A DNA stretch of 64,000 nt from Neopusillimonas maritima (GTDB lineage Bacteria > Pseudomonadota > Gammaproteobacteria > Burkholderiales > Burkholderiaceae_B), in the NCBI RefSeq assembly GCF_040930455.2, contig NZ_CP170494.1; one strand, 5' to 3'. The notes beneath the pieces were generated by a model, which was not told the DNA's origin, made no database searches, and worked only from the letters and a program-made list of their open reading frames with translations. The position numbers and the translations under genes were made by a program. This document shows, piece after piece, positions 12,639 through 21,512 of the stretch. The stretch's first letter is position 1; the number at the start of each line of letters is the position of its first letter.

Positions 12639-13043
12639 GTGTATTCTACGTTGCCAATTCGCGTGTATTACGAAGACACTGACGCCGGCGGAGTTGTTTT
12701 CTACGCAAACTACTTGAAATTTTTCGAGCGTGGAAGAACCGAGTGGTTACGTCAGCTGGGCGTAAATCAAACCGAGCTGGCAACGAAAGAAAACCGGATT
12801 TTCGTCGTGAAAGGGCTGGACATCCGCTACAGGAAGCCCGCCCGTCTCGATGACCTTCTGTCTATTCACAGTAAGGTGACACGCGTGGGCAAAGCCTCAA
12901 TCGATTTTCATCAGGTTGCGGAACTTAATGGTGAACCTTTATGCGAAAGTAATATCCAAATTTGTTGCGTCGACGCTCGAAGTTTGCGGCCGATAGCTTT
13001 GCCCAACCATCTCAAAACCCTTTTGAACCAGCTTCAGGATTAA
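12639..13043 (+). CDS. ybgC: Tol-Pal acyl-CoA thioesterase YbgC
   Basis: Hot-dog-fold thioesterase, first gene of the tol-pal cluster. The start is the GTG at 12639, preceded by AGGA; it gives 134 residues, the same as E. coli YbgC, and begins VYSTLPIRVYYEDTDAGGVV with the catalytic aspartate in YEDTDAGG. The longer frame from 12525 overlaps proS and is rejected. tolQ starts two bases after its stop. YbgC hydrolyses short-chain or phospholipid-related acyl-CoA; its exact role with Tol is unsettled. Confidence 0.93.
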   Translation: MYSTLPIRVYYEDTDAGGVVFYANYLKFFERGRTEWLRQLGVNQTELATKENRIFVVKGLDIRYRKPARLDDLLSIHSKVTRVGKASIDFHQVAELNGEPLCESNIQICCVDARSLRPIALPNHLKTLLNQLQD

Positions 13044-13045
13044 TC

Positions 13046-13720
13046 ATGCAGCCTACCAGCGACTTGTCGTTGATAACCCTTATTCTTGATGCCAGTATCC
13101 CCGTTCAGCTCGTCATGCTGATACTTATTGGCATTTCCGTTCTGTCCTGGACATATATTTTCAGTAAGCGTGCCACTTTGAAGCGAGCACATGAACAAAC
13201 ACGCTTGTTCGAAGATGACTTCTGGGCGGGTGGTGATCTGGCAGCCTTGCAAAAATCGGTCTCATCGAGTCCCGGCGACTACGGCGCCCTGGCCCGAATT
13301 TTCGACGCAGGCATGACGGAGTTCATCAAAGCCCGGCGGGTAAACGGAAATGCAGAAGCCTTATTGGACGGTCCCCGACGCGCAATGCGGGCGAGCTATC
13401 AGCGAGAAATGGATAGCCTCGAATCGCACTTGAACTTTCTGGCGTCAGCGGGTTCCGTGAGCCCATACATTGGCCTGTTAGGGACAGTGTGGGGCATTAT
13501 GCACGCCTTCCTGGGGCTATCGGCCATGCAACAGGCCACGTTGGCTGCGGTGGCTCCGGGGATTGCCGAAGCGCTGATCGCCACTGCCATTGGTTTGTTT
13601 GCGGCCATCCCGGCCGTCGTCGCTTATAACCGATACACCAACGAAATCGATCGCCTTTCAATGCGTTTTGACAGCTTCATTGATGAGTTTCTGAACATTC
13701 TGCAACGACAGGTTCGCTAA
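13046..13720 (+). CDS. tolQ: Tol-Pal system protein TolQ
   Basis: Inner-membrane proton-channel subunit of the Tol motor that constricts the outer membrane during division. It has 224 residues with three membrane segments: about 17-37, 130-155 and 165-190. It carries the MotA/TolQ/ExbB region GSVSPYIGLLGTVWGIMHAF. The start at 13046 directly follows the ybgC stop, and the stop overlaps the tolR start (TAATG). ExbB is the alternative, excluded by the tol neighbours. Confidence 0.96.
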   Translation: MQPTSDLSLITLILDASIPVQLVMLILIGISVLSWTYIFSKRATLKRAHEQTRLFEDDFWAGGDLAALQKSVSSSPGDYGALARIFDAGMTEFIKARRVNGNAEALLDGPRRAMRASYQREMDSLESHLNFLASAGSVSPYIGLLGTVWGIMHAFLGLSAMQQATLAAVAPGIAEALIATAIGLFAAIPAVVAYNRYTNEIDRLSMRFDSFIDEFLNILQRQVR

Positions 13721-14208
13721 TGGCGTCTTCACGTAGTCACTTATCCCGACCAAGCCGGCGGCTCAAGAACGAAATCAACGTCGTGCCCTACATCGACGTC
13801 ATGCTGGTATTGTTGGTTATCTTCATGGTAACCGCGCCCATGATTACGCCGGGGCTGATCGAGCTGCCCACCGTAGGGCGCGCCTCCGACGTGCCGGTAG
13901 AGCCCGTCGAAGTGCAAATCCAGGAAGATGGCAGTTTGGCAATACGAAGCCGGTCGGCGGGCAGCGAATTCGAGGATATTCCCCAAGATGGATTAGTCGA
14001 TGCGGTCAGGACACGTATTACAAATGAAACCCCGGTTGTTATTGCCGCCGACGGCAAGGTTCCATATGAACAGGTCATGGCAGTAATGGATCAACTGCGC
14101 AGTAACGGGGTTACGCGCCTGGGCCTATTGGTCGATCAAGGTGCATCAGAAGTTACCGACAATGCTCCCTTAAGCCAACCATCCACGCCTCCGGCGGAAC
14201 AGAACTAG
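13720..14208 (+). CDS. tolR: Tol-Pal system protein TolR
   Basis: TolR pairs with TolQ to use the proton gradient. It has 162 residues with one membrane helix near residues 23-43 (VPYIDVMLVLLVIFMVTAPM), which includes the protonatable aspartate in YIDVML, followed by a periplasmic domain. It overlaps tolQ by one base. ExbD/TolR family length is normal. Confidence 0.96.
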   Translation: MASSRSHLSRPSRRLKNEINVVPYIDVMLVLLVIFMVTAPMITPGLIELPTVGRASDVPVEPVEVQIQEDGSLAIRSRSAGSEFEDIPQDGLVDAVRTRITNETPVVIAADGKVPYEQVMAVMDQLRSNGVTRLGLLVDQGASEVTDNAPLSQPSTPPAEQN

Positions 14209-14225
14209 GTTATTGCCGCAGCCAT

Positions 14226-15437
<1,212 letters not shown>

Positions 15438-15461
15438 TATGACCAACAGGAGATTGCCGAG

Positions 15462-16772
15462 ATGACTATCGTCACGTTCGCCAAAAATGTTGTCCGAAAC
15501 CTCAGGCGTTTAAGCCAGGTTGCTCTGATTGCGGCTGCGGCCAATCTGACGCTCGGCACAACCGCAACCGCCCAACTAAGAGTCGATATCTCTGGCGTGG
15601 GAGCAACACAATACCCAATTGCGATTGCCGACATGCAGGGGGACCCTGCAGGGCGCACGATCGCCGAGGTTATCCGTGCCGACCTCACCCGATCAGGGCA
15701 GTTCAAACTCGTTAATGCGACTGGCGCTGCGCTTACCGCCGAGACACCGGTTTCCCACGACGATTGGCGCAGTCGCGGTGCTGACTATATTGCCTACGGT
15801 TCAGTATCCCAGGCTGCCGGTCAATACACCGTTACGTATCGCTTAACCGATACGGTTCGTAAAACCGAACTCGACGGTGTTGCGTTCGCCGGTTCCGAAA
15901 AAGAGCTTCGACGCATTGCACACCAAATCGCAGACCGCATTTACGAAAAAATCACAGGCATTCGTGGGGTATTCTCAACACGTCTGGCTTATGTTGTGAA
16001 GCGTGGCGATGTCTATGAGCTTCAGATTGCCGACGCCGACGGGCAAAATCCTCAAGTCATGTTACGTTCCAAGCACTCAATCATTTCTCCGGCATGGTCG
16101 CCCGACGGCAAAAAACTGGCTTACGTTAGTTTTGAGCTTGGCAAACCGGTTGTGTACGTACAAACATTGGCTACGGGCCAGCGCGTACCCATTGCAAACT
16201 TTAAAGGCAATAACAGCGCTCCGGCATGGTCGCCCAACGGAGACAAAATGGCCGTAGCGTTGTCTCGTGATGGTATTTCCCAAATTTATGTCATTGACAA
16301 TGACGGTTCGAATTTGCGTCGGGTGATGCGTTCACCGCTTATCGATACCGAACCGCACTTCTCACCTGACGGCAACTCTATTGTATTTACAAGTGATCGT
16401 AGCGGCAGCCCGCAAATCTACCAAGTTCCCGTAAACGGAGGGGATGCGCGTAGAATAACTTTTAACGGAAGTTACAACATCTCACCGGCACTCTCGCCTG
16501 ACAGTAACAATTTAGTGTACGTTACACGCAGAGACGGGGCATACCGTATTGCAATGCAGAACATGGCAACGGGATCCGAACAAATTCTTACTGATGGACC
16601 CGATGATCAGTCTCCCAGCTTTGCACCTAACGGCATGCAAGTTTTGTACAGCGCTGTTCAAAATGGTCGCAGTGTTCTGGCGGTGGTTTCCACCGATGGT
16701 CGTGTTCGGCAAACACTCTCCACGCTTGAAGGCAAAGTACAAGAACCCACTTGGGGCCCGTTTACTAACTAA
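15462..16772 (+). CDS. tolB: Tol-Pal system beta-propeller protein TolB
   Basis: Periplasmic protein that binds Pal and TolA. It has 436 residues with a signal sequence (about 1-38, ending TATAQ), an N-terminal mixed domain to about residue 165, and a six-bladed propeller with repeated WSPDGKK, WSPNGDK, FSPDGNS and LSPDSNN motifs. The gene lies 24 bases after tolA and 37 before pal. Confidence 0.97.
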   Translation: MTIVTFAKNVVRNLRRLSQVALIAAAANLTLGTTATAQLRVDISGVGATQYPIAIADMQGDPAGRTIAEVIRADLTRSGQFKLVNATGAALTAETPVSHDDWRSRGADYIAYGSVSQAAGQYTVTYRLTDTVRKTELDGVAFAGSEKELRRIAHQIADRIYEKITGIRGVFSTRLAYVVKRGDVYELQIADADGQNPQVMLRSKHSIISPAWSPDGKKLAYVSFELGKPVVYVQTLATGQRVPIANFKGNNSAPAWSPNGDKMAVALSRDGISQIYVIDNDGSNLRRVMRSPLIDTEPHFSPDGNSIVFTSDRSGSPQIYQVPVNGGDARRITFNGSYNISPALSPDSNNLVYVTRRDGAYRIAMQNMATGSEQILTDGPDDQSPSFAPNGMQVLYSAVQNGRSVLAVVSTDGRVRQTLSTLEGKVQEPTWGPFTN

Positions 16773-16809
16773 TTTTTTCAGTGTGACTCTTCTCTTTAAA
16801 GGAACTTAA

Positions 16810-17307
16810 ATGAGCTCGCGCATTACAAAAAGCCTCAGTATCGCTGCCCTGGCCGCCTCTTTGGCAGCTTGCAGCTCCGTCCCCCTGGATCAGACCGGAT
16901 CGGGTTCTGGTGCCGGAGGCGACGGCGCATCGACCGGCCAGATCATGGACCCCTTCAACCCGCAAAGCCCTTTGGCACAGCAAAAGTCGGTTTATTTCGA
17001 GTACGATAGCTACGTTGTACCGGATCAATACCGCAGCGTTGTTGAAATGCACTCATCCTACCTATCCAATAATGGTCAGCAAAAAGTGCGTATTGAAGGT
17101 CATGCCGATGCACGCGGGGGGTCAGAATACAACCTCGCGCTGGGTCAGCGACGCTCGGATGCTGTTGCAAGAATGATGCAGTTGCTGGGTGTTCGAGCCG
17201 AGCAAATTGAAACAATCAGTTTCGGGAAGGAGCGTCCTCGCGCAATGGGTAACACTGAAGCAGACTACGCGGAAAACCGTCGCGCAGACTTCAATTACCA
17301 GCGCTAG
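16810..17307 (+). CDS. pal: Peptidoglycan-associated lipoprotein Pal
   Basis: Outer-membrane lipoprotein that binds peptidoglycan and TolB. It has 165 residues with lipobox LAAC at about residues 18-21 and an OmpA-like domain from about residue 60 (YFEYDSYVV; IEGHADARGGSEYN; ENRRADF). Lgt from this window would modify the cysteine. A strong hairpin follows the gene. Confidence 0.97.
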   Translation: MSSRITKSLSIAALAASLAACSSVPLDQTGSGSGAGGDGASTGQIMDPFNPQSPLAQQKSVYFEYDSYVVPDQYRSVVEMHSSYLSNNGQQKVRIEGHADARGGSEYNLALGQRRSDAVARMMQLLGVRAEQIETISFGKERPRAMGNTEADYAENRRADFNYQR

Positions 17308-17331
17308 TAAGCAGCTTCACGTAAAAAGCGC

Positions 17332-17365
17332 ACGCCGTAGCGCGAAATCGCTACGGCGTTTTTTC
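17332..17365 (+). terminator. Terminator or attenuator between pal and cpoB
   Basis: Inverted repeat acgccgtagcg / cgctacggcgt (11 bases each, six-base loop) followed by six T. It should end or reduce transcription after pal, so cpoB and the following transporter genes would be expressed less or from their own promoter. Confidence 0.88.
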
Positions 17366-17384
17366 AAGAACAGGTAACGGCCAT

Positions 17385-18068
17385 ATGAATGTCCTAATCA
17401 AATCGCGCACCTTCCTGGCAACCGCTGCCGCAACCAGTTTGTTGTTTTTTTCCACCTCCGCTTCTGCCTTTGCCGACGACGAGGCCCGGCGCGCCATTCT
17501 GGAGCTTCGCGAACAGATTCGGCAAATGACCGAGCAAAACCAGCAAGCCCGACTGCAGTTGGCCGACCGTATCGAAACTTTGCAGCAGGAAGTGGCGAAT
17601 CTTCGTGGCCAAATCGAGCGAATGCGATTTGAGCTCGATGTTAAAAACGGCAGAGGCTTGGGCTTGAATCAGGACACCCCTCAAGTCAGCAATCCTCAAG
17701 AGCAGGCCGCATTCGATCAAGCGATGAATTTCTTTCGCGCAGGCCAATATAAGGAAGCCGCTGAAAGCTTTGGTACATTCGCCAATAATTATCCCAACAG
17801 CCAATTGAATGCCGATGCGCGGTTTTACCGAGGCAGTAGCCTGTATGCCTCAAAAAGTTTCGGCCCTGCGGTCACCGAGCTCCAAGCCATGGAGCAAAAC
17901 CACCCCGAGCACGCCCGGGCCCCCGACGCATTGCTTATTGTGGCGGCTGCGCAAATCGAGCAAAACAACTTGTCGGGAGCACGCGACACGCTGCAACGCA
18001 TTGTTGAGAAATACCCACAAAGTAATGCAGCGCAAACCGCACAGGAACGCTTGAAGCTCCTGCAATAA
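17385..18068 (+). CDS. cpoB: Cell division coordinator CpoB (YbgF)
   Basis: Periplasmic TPR protein that coordinates PBP1B and Tol-Pal during septation. It has 227 residues with a signal sequence (about 1-30, ending ASAFA), a trimerising coiled coil (about 33-80) and three TPR units from about residue 105 (YKEAAESFGTFANNYPNSQL and two more). The stop overlaps the ATG of the next gene (TAATG). Confidence 0.93.
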   Translation: MNVLIKSRTFLATAAATSLLFFSTSASAFADDEARRAILELREQIRQMTEQNQQARLQLADRIETLQQEVANLRGQIERMRFELDVKNGRGLGLNQDTPQVSNPQEQAAFDQAMNFFRAGQYKEAAESFGTFANNYPNSQLNADARFYRGSSLYASKSFGPAVTELQAMEQNHPEHARAPDALLIVAAAQIEQNNLSGARDTLQRIVEKYPQSNAAQTAQERLKLLQ

Positions 18069-19114
18069 TGTCTGTAAAAAAAACCTCCGGCGTTCTTGTC
18101 GCATACCGGAGGCAACAGCTTAGGAAGCTATGGCTACTCCTGTTTCTTATCTTCCTGATTGTCGCGACAATCCTTATCGATTTGACGATCGGTCCTGCCG
18201 ATATTGGAATTTCAGATGTTGTCGAAACACTGTTATGGCCGGCGCAGTCGAATAGTTTGGACGTCGCCGTTATCTGGCAGCTACGCGTTCCACAGTCGTT
18301 GATGGCGCTTACAGTTGGCGCCGCGCTGGGTATTGCAGGTGCGGAAATGCAGACGGTGCTCGACAACCCGTTAGCCAGCCCTTTTACACTCGGCGTCTCT
18401 TCGGCAGCGGCTTTAGGTGCTGCACTGGCCTTGAGCTTTAATTTAACCATTCCCGGGTTACCTGCGGAGATCGGGCTTGTAGGCAGTGCCATGGCTGTGG
18501 CCTTGGCATGTACCGCCCTGCTTGATCGCGTTGCATCGCGACAAGGTGCAAACGCAAATAATATTGTTCTATTCGGTATTGCATTGATATTCAGCTTCAA
18601 TGCCTTGTTAGCATTAATGCAATACTTGGTGAGTGCATCGTCGCTTCAACTATTAATATTCTGGATGATGGGCAGCCTTGCGCGCAGCAACATGACCGGC
18701 GTTGCTGTGGTATCCGTTGGGCTGCTTGGGGTTCTATTCCTGGCTATGCGCCAAGCCTGGCAACTGACCGCTTTGCGCTACGGCGACGAACGGGCCCGTA
18801 CTCTGGGTGTTGATACCCACGCATTAAGAAGGCGCAGCCTGTTCCGCGTTGGCATCCTGACAGCAGTTTCCGTATCACTCACCGGGGTGATCGGCTTCAT
18901 TGGATTGGTTGCTCCTCATATCGCCCGCAGGTTGGTAGGGGAAGACCATCGCTGGTTTCTGCCTACCAGTGCTTTAACAGGTGCTCTTCTTCTAATAAGC
19001 GCCTCCGGCTTGTCAAAAATGTTGGTGACAGACACACTGTTACCTGTGGGAATTGTCACAACTTTTGTAGGCGTACCTGTTTTTGCCTGGATCGTCTTGC
19101 GTAAACAATCCTGA
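18068..19114 (+). CDS. FecCD-family ABC transporter permease (iron-siderophore/B12 type)
   Basis: A 348-residue permease with about ten membrane segments. The FecCD family is indicated by RVPQSLMALTVGAALGIAG, DNPLASPFTLGVSSAAALG and the coupling region GFIGLVAPHIARRLVGEDHR. Its start overlaps the cpoB stop by one base. The next gene is the matching ATPase, starting immediately after. No periplasmic binding protein or TonB receptor is in the window, so the substrate (ferric siderophore, haem or cobalamin) is unknown. No Fur-like box lies before it, as there is no intergenic space. Confidence 0.92.
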   Translation: MSVKKTSGVLVAYRRQQLRKLWLLLFLIFLIVATILIDLTIGPADIGISDVVETLLWPAQSNSLDVAVIWQLRVPQSLMALTVGAALGIAGAEMQTVLDNPLASPFTLGVSSAAALGAALALSFNLTIPGLPAEIGLVGSAMAVALACTALLDRVASRQGANANNIVLFGIALIFSFNALLALMQYLVSASSLQLLIFWMMGSLARSNMTGVAVVSVGLLGVLFLAMRQAWQLTALRYGDERARTLGVDTHALRRRSLFRVGILTAVSVSLTGVIGFIGLVAPHIARRLVGEDHRWFLPTSALTGALLLISASGLSKMLVTDTLLPVGIVTTFVGVPVFAWIVLRKQS

Positions 19115-19915
19115 ATGCATTCATTTATGGCTTCCTCCTTTCGGGCTGCAGGCATTACAACGCACTTGAACGATAAAACGGTTTTGTCGGAGCTTAACCT
19201 GCCCGATTTAGAAACCGGGCAATTGTGCGCCCTGATGGGCCCGAACGGCTGTGGAAAATCGACTTTGTTAAAAAGTTTGGCCGGCCTTGTTCAGTGCAAG
19301 ATTAAGACACTGACCTACGCCGACAGGCAAATACCTCAAAATGAAAAGCATCTACCTCAACCTCTATTCGGATATTTGCCTCAATATCTGCCAGAGGGGC
19401 CCAATCTCACGGTTATGGAGGCGCTTTTGGTAGCGCAGGCAAATTCCAATACCGCTTCGAAAAGCAGGCCATTTGAAGAGGCGGAATCAATACTTGAGGA
19501 ACTAAACATATTGTCGCTGGCCAATGCCCGCGCTGACCAGCTCTCGGGCGGACAAAAACAGTTACTCGCGCTTGGCCAACTACTATGCCGAAAACCCCGT
19601 ATCCTGCTGCTGGATGAACCCTTTGCTGCGCTGGATATGGCACATACCTATCAAGTAATGAATTTGCTGAAAAGCCTCACCGTACGGCAGCAGCTCATCA
19701 CAATTTTTGTGACACACGACCTCAATTTCGCGTTACGCAACGCGAACGTTGCGTTGCTTATGAAGAATGGCGGCCTAAACAGTTACGGCACACCTGAGTC
19801 AGTATTGAATTCAAGTCGAATAGCCGACGTTTTTGGTGTGCAAACCCGTCTGGAACGTTGCAGCCATGGCCAACCTTTTATATTTATCGATGGCCCTGCC
19901 GTCAAACTGCTGTAA
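19115..19915 (+). CDS. ABC transporter ATP-binding protein, FecE/BtuD type
   Basis: A 266-residue ATPase partner of the FecCD permease. Walker A GPNGCGKST is at about residues 43-51, signature LSGGQKQ near 145, Walker B ILLLDEP near 165 and the H-loop THD near 197. The ATG is the first codon after the permease stop; a second Met at residue 5 is also possible. The segment between Walker A and signature is close to the family norm. The hydrolase gene follows after 10 bases. Confidence 0.92.
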   Translation: MHSFMASSFRAAGITTHLNDKTVLSELNLPDLETGQLCALMGPNGCGKSTLLKSLAGLVQCKIKTLTYADRQIPQNEKHLPQPLFGYLPQYLPEGPNLTVMEALLVAQANSNTASKSRPFEEAESILEELNILSLANARADQLSGGQKQLLALGQLLCRKPRILLLDEPFAALDMAHTYQVMNLLKSLTVRQQLITIFVTHDLNFALRNANVALLMKNGGLNSYGTPESVLNSSRIADVFGVQTRLERCSHGQPFIFIDGPAVKLL

Positions 19916-19925
19916 AAAAAATTCC

Positions 19926-20765
19926 ATGCCTACCCTAGCACCCAATTTTGCCGAACAAACCTGCCAAATTAACAATGACACATATCACTACCTGAAAACA
20001 GGAGAAGACGAACCAAAGGTTTTACTCATTCATGGTTCATTATGTGATTACCGCTATTGGCGTTGGCAGTTACCTGCTTTCGCATCGTCGGTGTGCACGC
20101 TTTCCCCTAGTTTGCGCGGCTATTGGCCTGGAATGGGCGCCCACCCCAACCCTGACTTCTCAGTGCAACAGCATGCACTTGACATGCGGGCACTGATCGA
20201 AACGCTCTCGCCAACCCACCCTATCCACATATTGGGACACTCTCGGGGGGCTCTGGTGGCAATGGAGTTGGCAGAACTGGCCCCGGAACGGGTGCGGTCA
20301 TTAATATTGGCTGACCCCGGCTTTCATTCAAGCTCACTTCCTCCCAGCCATGGTTTTCAACTAGAAGCAGCCGACCGACTTAAACAAGGAGATGTCGAGG
20401 GGGGGCTGGCGCTGTTTATTGACTCGGTAAGCGGGGAGAACACCTGGGCACGCACCACCGGATGGTTTAAGTCGATGGTACGCGAGAACGCCGACACGAT
20501 AATATCGCAGGTTTTGGAAGCAGACAAAGAATACGACTTAAACCGCGTCTCGAAACTGAAATGCCCAACCTTACTACTAGGTGGCGCCGAGAGCCCTGCA
20601 CGCTATAAACACATTCTGGATATTCTGGAGCTACTCCTGCCCGACGTGCGCCGCGCAACAATTCCACTGGCCACCCATGGCATGAACCTGGCCAACCCGA
20701 AAGCGTTCAATAAACAAGCTCTGGCGTTCTGGGAGGAGGTATCAAACGCAGAGTCCGGTGCCTAA
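19926..20765 (+). CDS. Alpha/beta hydrolase, possible siderophore esterase or lactonase
   Basis: A 279-residue alpha/beta-hydrolase-fold protein without signal peptide. It has the oxyanion region HGSLCDYRYW, nucleophile elbow GHSRGA (about residue 105), a probable acid near SPARYK and a final histidine in THGMN. The start at 19926 is chosen over the longer frame that overlaps the ATPase gene. Its tight position behind an iron-type ABC importer suggests hydrolysis of the imported ligand in the cytoplasm, which is inference. The stop overlaps that of the convergent copper chaperone by three bases. Confidence 0.8.
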   Translation: MPTLAPNFAEQTCQINNDTYHYLKTGEDEPKVLLIHGSLCDYRYWRWQLPAFASSVCTLSPSLRGYWPGMGAHPNPDFSVQQHALDMRALIETLSPTHPIHILGHSRGALVAMELAELAPERVRSLILADPGFHSSSLPPSHGFQLEAADRLKQGDVEGGLALFIDSVSGENTWARTTGWFKSMVRENADTIISQVLEADKEYDLNRVSKLKCPTLLLGGAESPARYKHILDILELLLPDVRRATIPLATHGMNLANPKAFNKQALAFWEEVSNAESGA

Positions 20766-21310
20766 TGCGACATGTGAGCGGCGGGTGATACGGTGGCAGC
20801 CGGCTTAACTTCACACTTTGCCGCCACTTTCTCGCCCGATTTCAGCACAAGTGACAGGCCGACCGTATCACCGACCTGAACCTGTCGATTCGGCTTTTCC
20901 AGCATAAGGTGGTACCCACCCGGCTTGAACTCCAGCTTTTGGTCTGCTTGCACAACCACCTCGGAGACCATTGCCATTCGACTCAAACCATTCTCTTGCT
21001 TGGTTTGGTGAACCATCACATCGTCAAAAGCGTCAGCGGCGGCACCTACCACCACAATATTGTCGGGACGATTATTCTGCAAGAGAAAATAACCGGCCGA
21101 CGGTGCTGAAGCAGGCAATAACCGCAGCCAACAATTATTAACCGCCACGTTATCTGCCAGGGGCATATTCTGAATCGTGCCGGACATTTTTTGCATTGCG
21201 GCATTCTGGTCGTGCCCCTGTCCCATGTGATCGCCATGCGACGCAGCCCATACAGAAGCAACCAAAATACTTTGCAGGGCTATCGCCGTTGCCAATTTAA
21301 CCACTTTCAT
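20762..21310 (-). CDS. PCu(A)C-type periplasmic copper chaperone
   Basis: A 182-residue exported protein. The signal sequence is at about residues 1-22 (ending VWAAS), followed by a short His/Met-rich stretch (HGDHMGQGHDQ) and a PCu(A)C domain with the Met/His copper site (MVHQTK, SRM, GGYHLMLEKP). Such proteins deliver Cu(I) to the CuA site of cytochrome oxidase. The start at 21310 is chosen because the signal peptide begins there and GAGG precedes it. The gene stands alone; no ScoI or oxidase gene is near. Confidence 0.88.
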   Translation of the reverse strand: MKVVKLATAIALQSILVASVWAASHGDHMGQGHDQNAAMQKMSGTIQNMPLADNVAVNNCWLRLLPASAPSAGYFLLQNNRPDNIVVVGAAADAFDDVMVHQTKQENGLSRMAMVSEVVVQADQKLEFKPGGYHLMLEKPNRQVQVGDTVGLSLVLKSGEKVAAKCEVKPAATVSPAAHMSH

Positions 21311-21445
21311 TGCATTGTCCTCTTGTGTCTGTTGTGCGAAGTTTAACCGCTTTTCCTTCAGCTCCCTGCTCTGTGGAATTGGAAAAAGACCGAAAATCAT
21401 CGCTTATTCCGACCCTTATTGGACAACAGTCGGTCATACGATCAC

Positions 21446-21472
21446 TAAAGTTATCCAAAAGCCAGCCGTTAA
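21446..21472 (+). promoter_or_regulatory. Sigma-28 (FliA) promoter of the chemotaxis receptor
   Basis: TAAAGTTA, an 11-base spacer, then GCCGTTAA. The enterobacterial FliA consensus is TAAAGTTT-N11-GCCGATAA, so 14 of 16 positions match with the exact spacing. It lies 40 bases before the receptor start codon and places this gene in the late flagellar regulon. Confidence 0.85.
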
Positions 21473-21512
21473 TAGATTTCGGTATTGTCTAAAGTTCTCA
21501 CCCGGAGACAAC

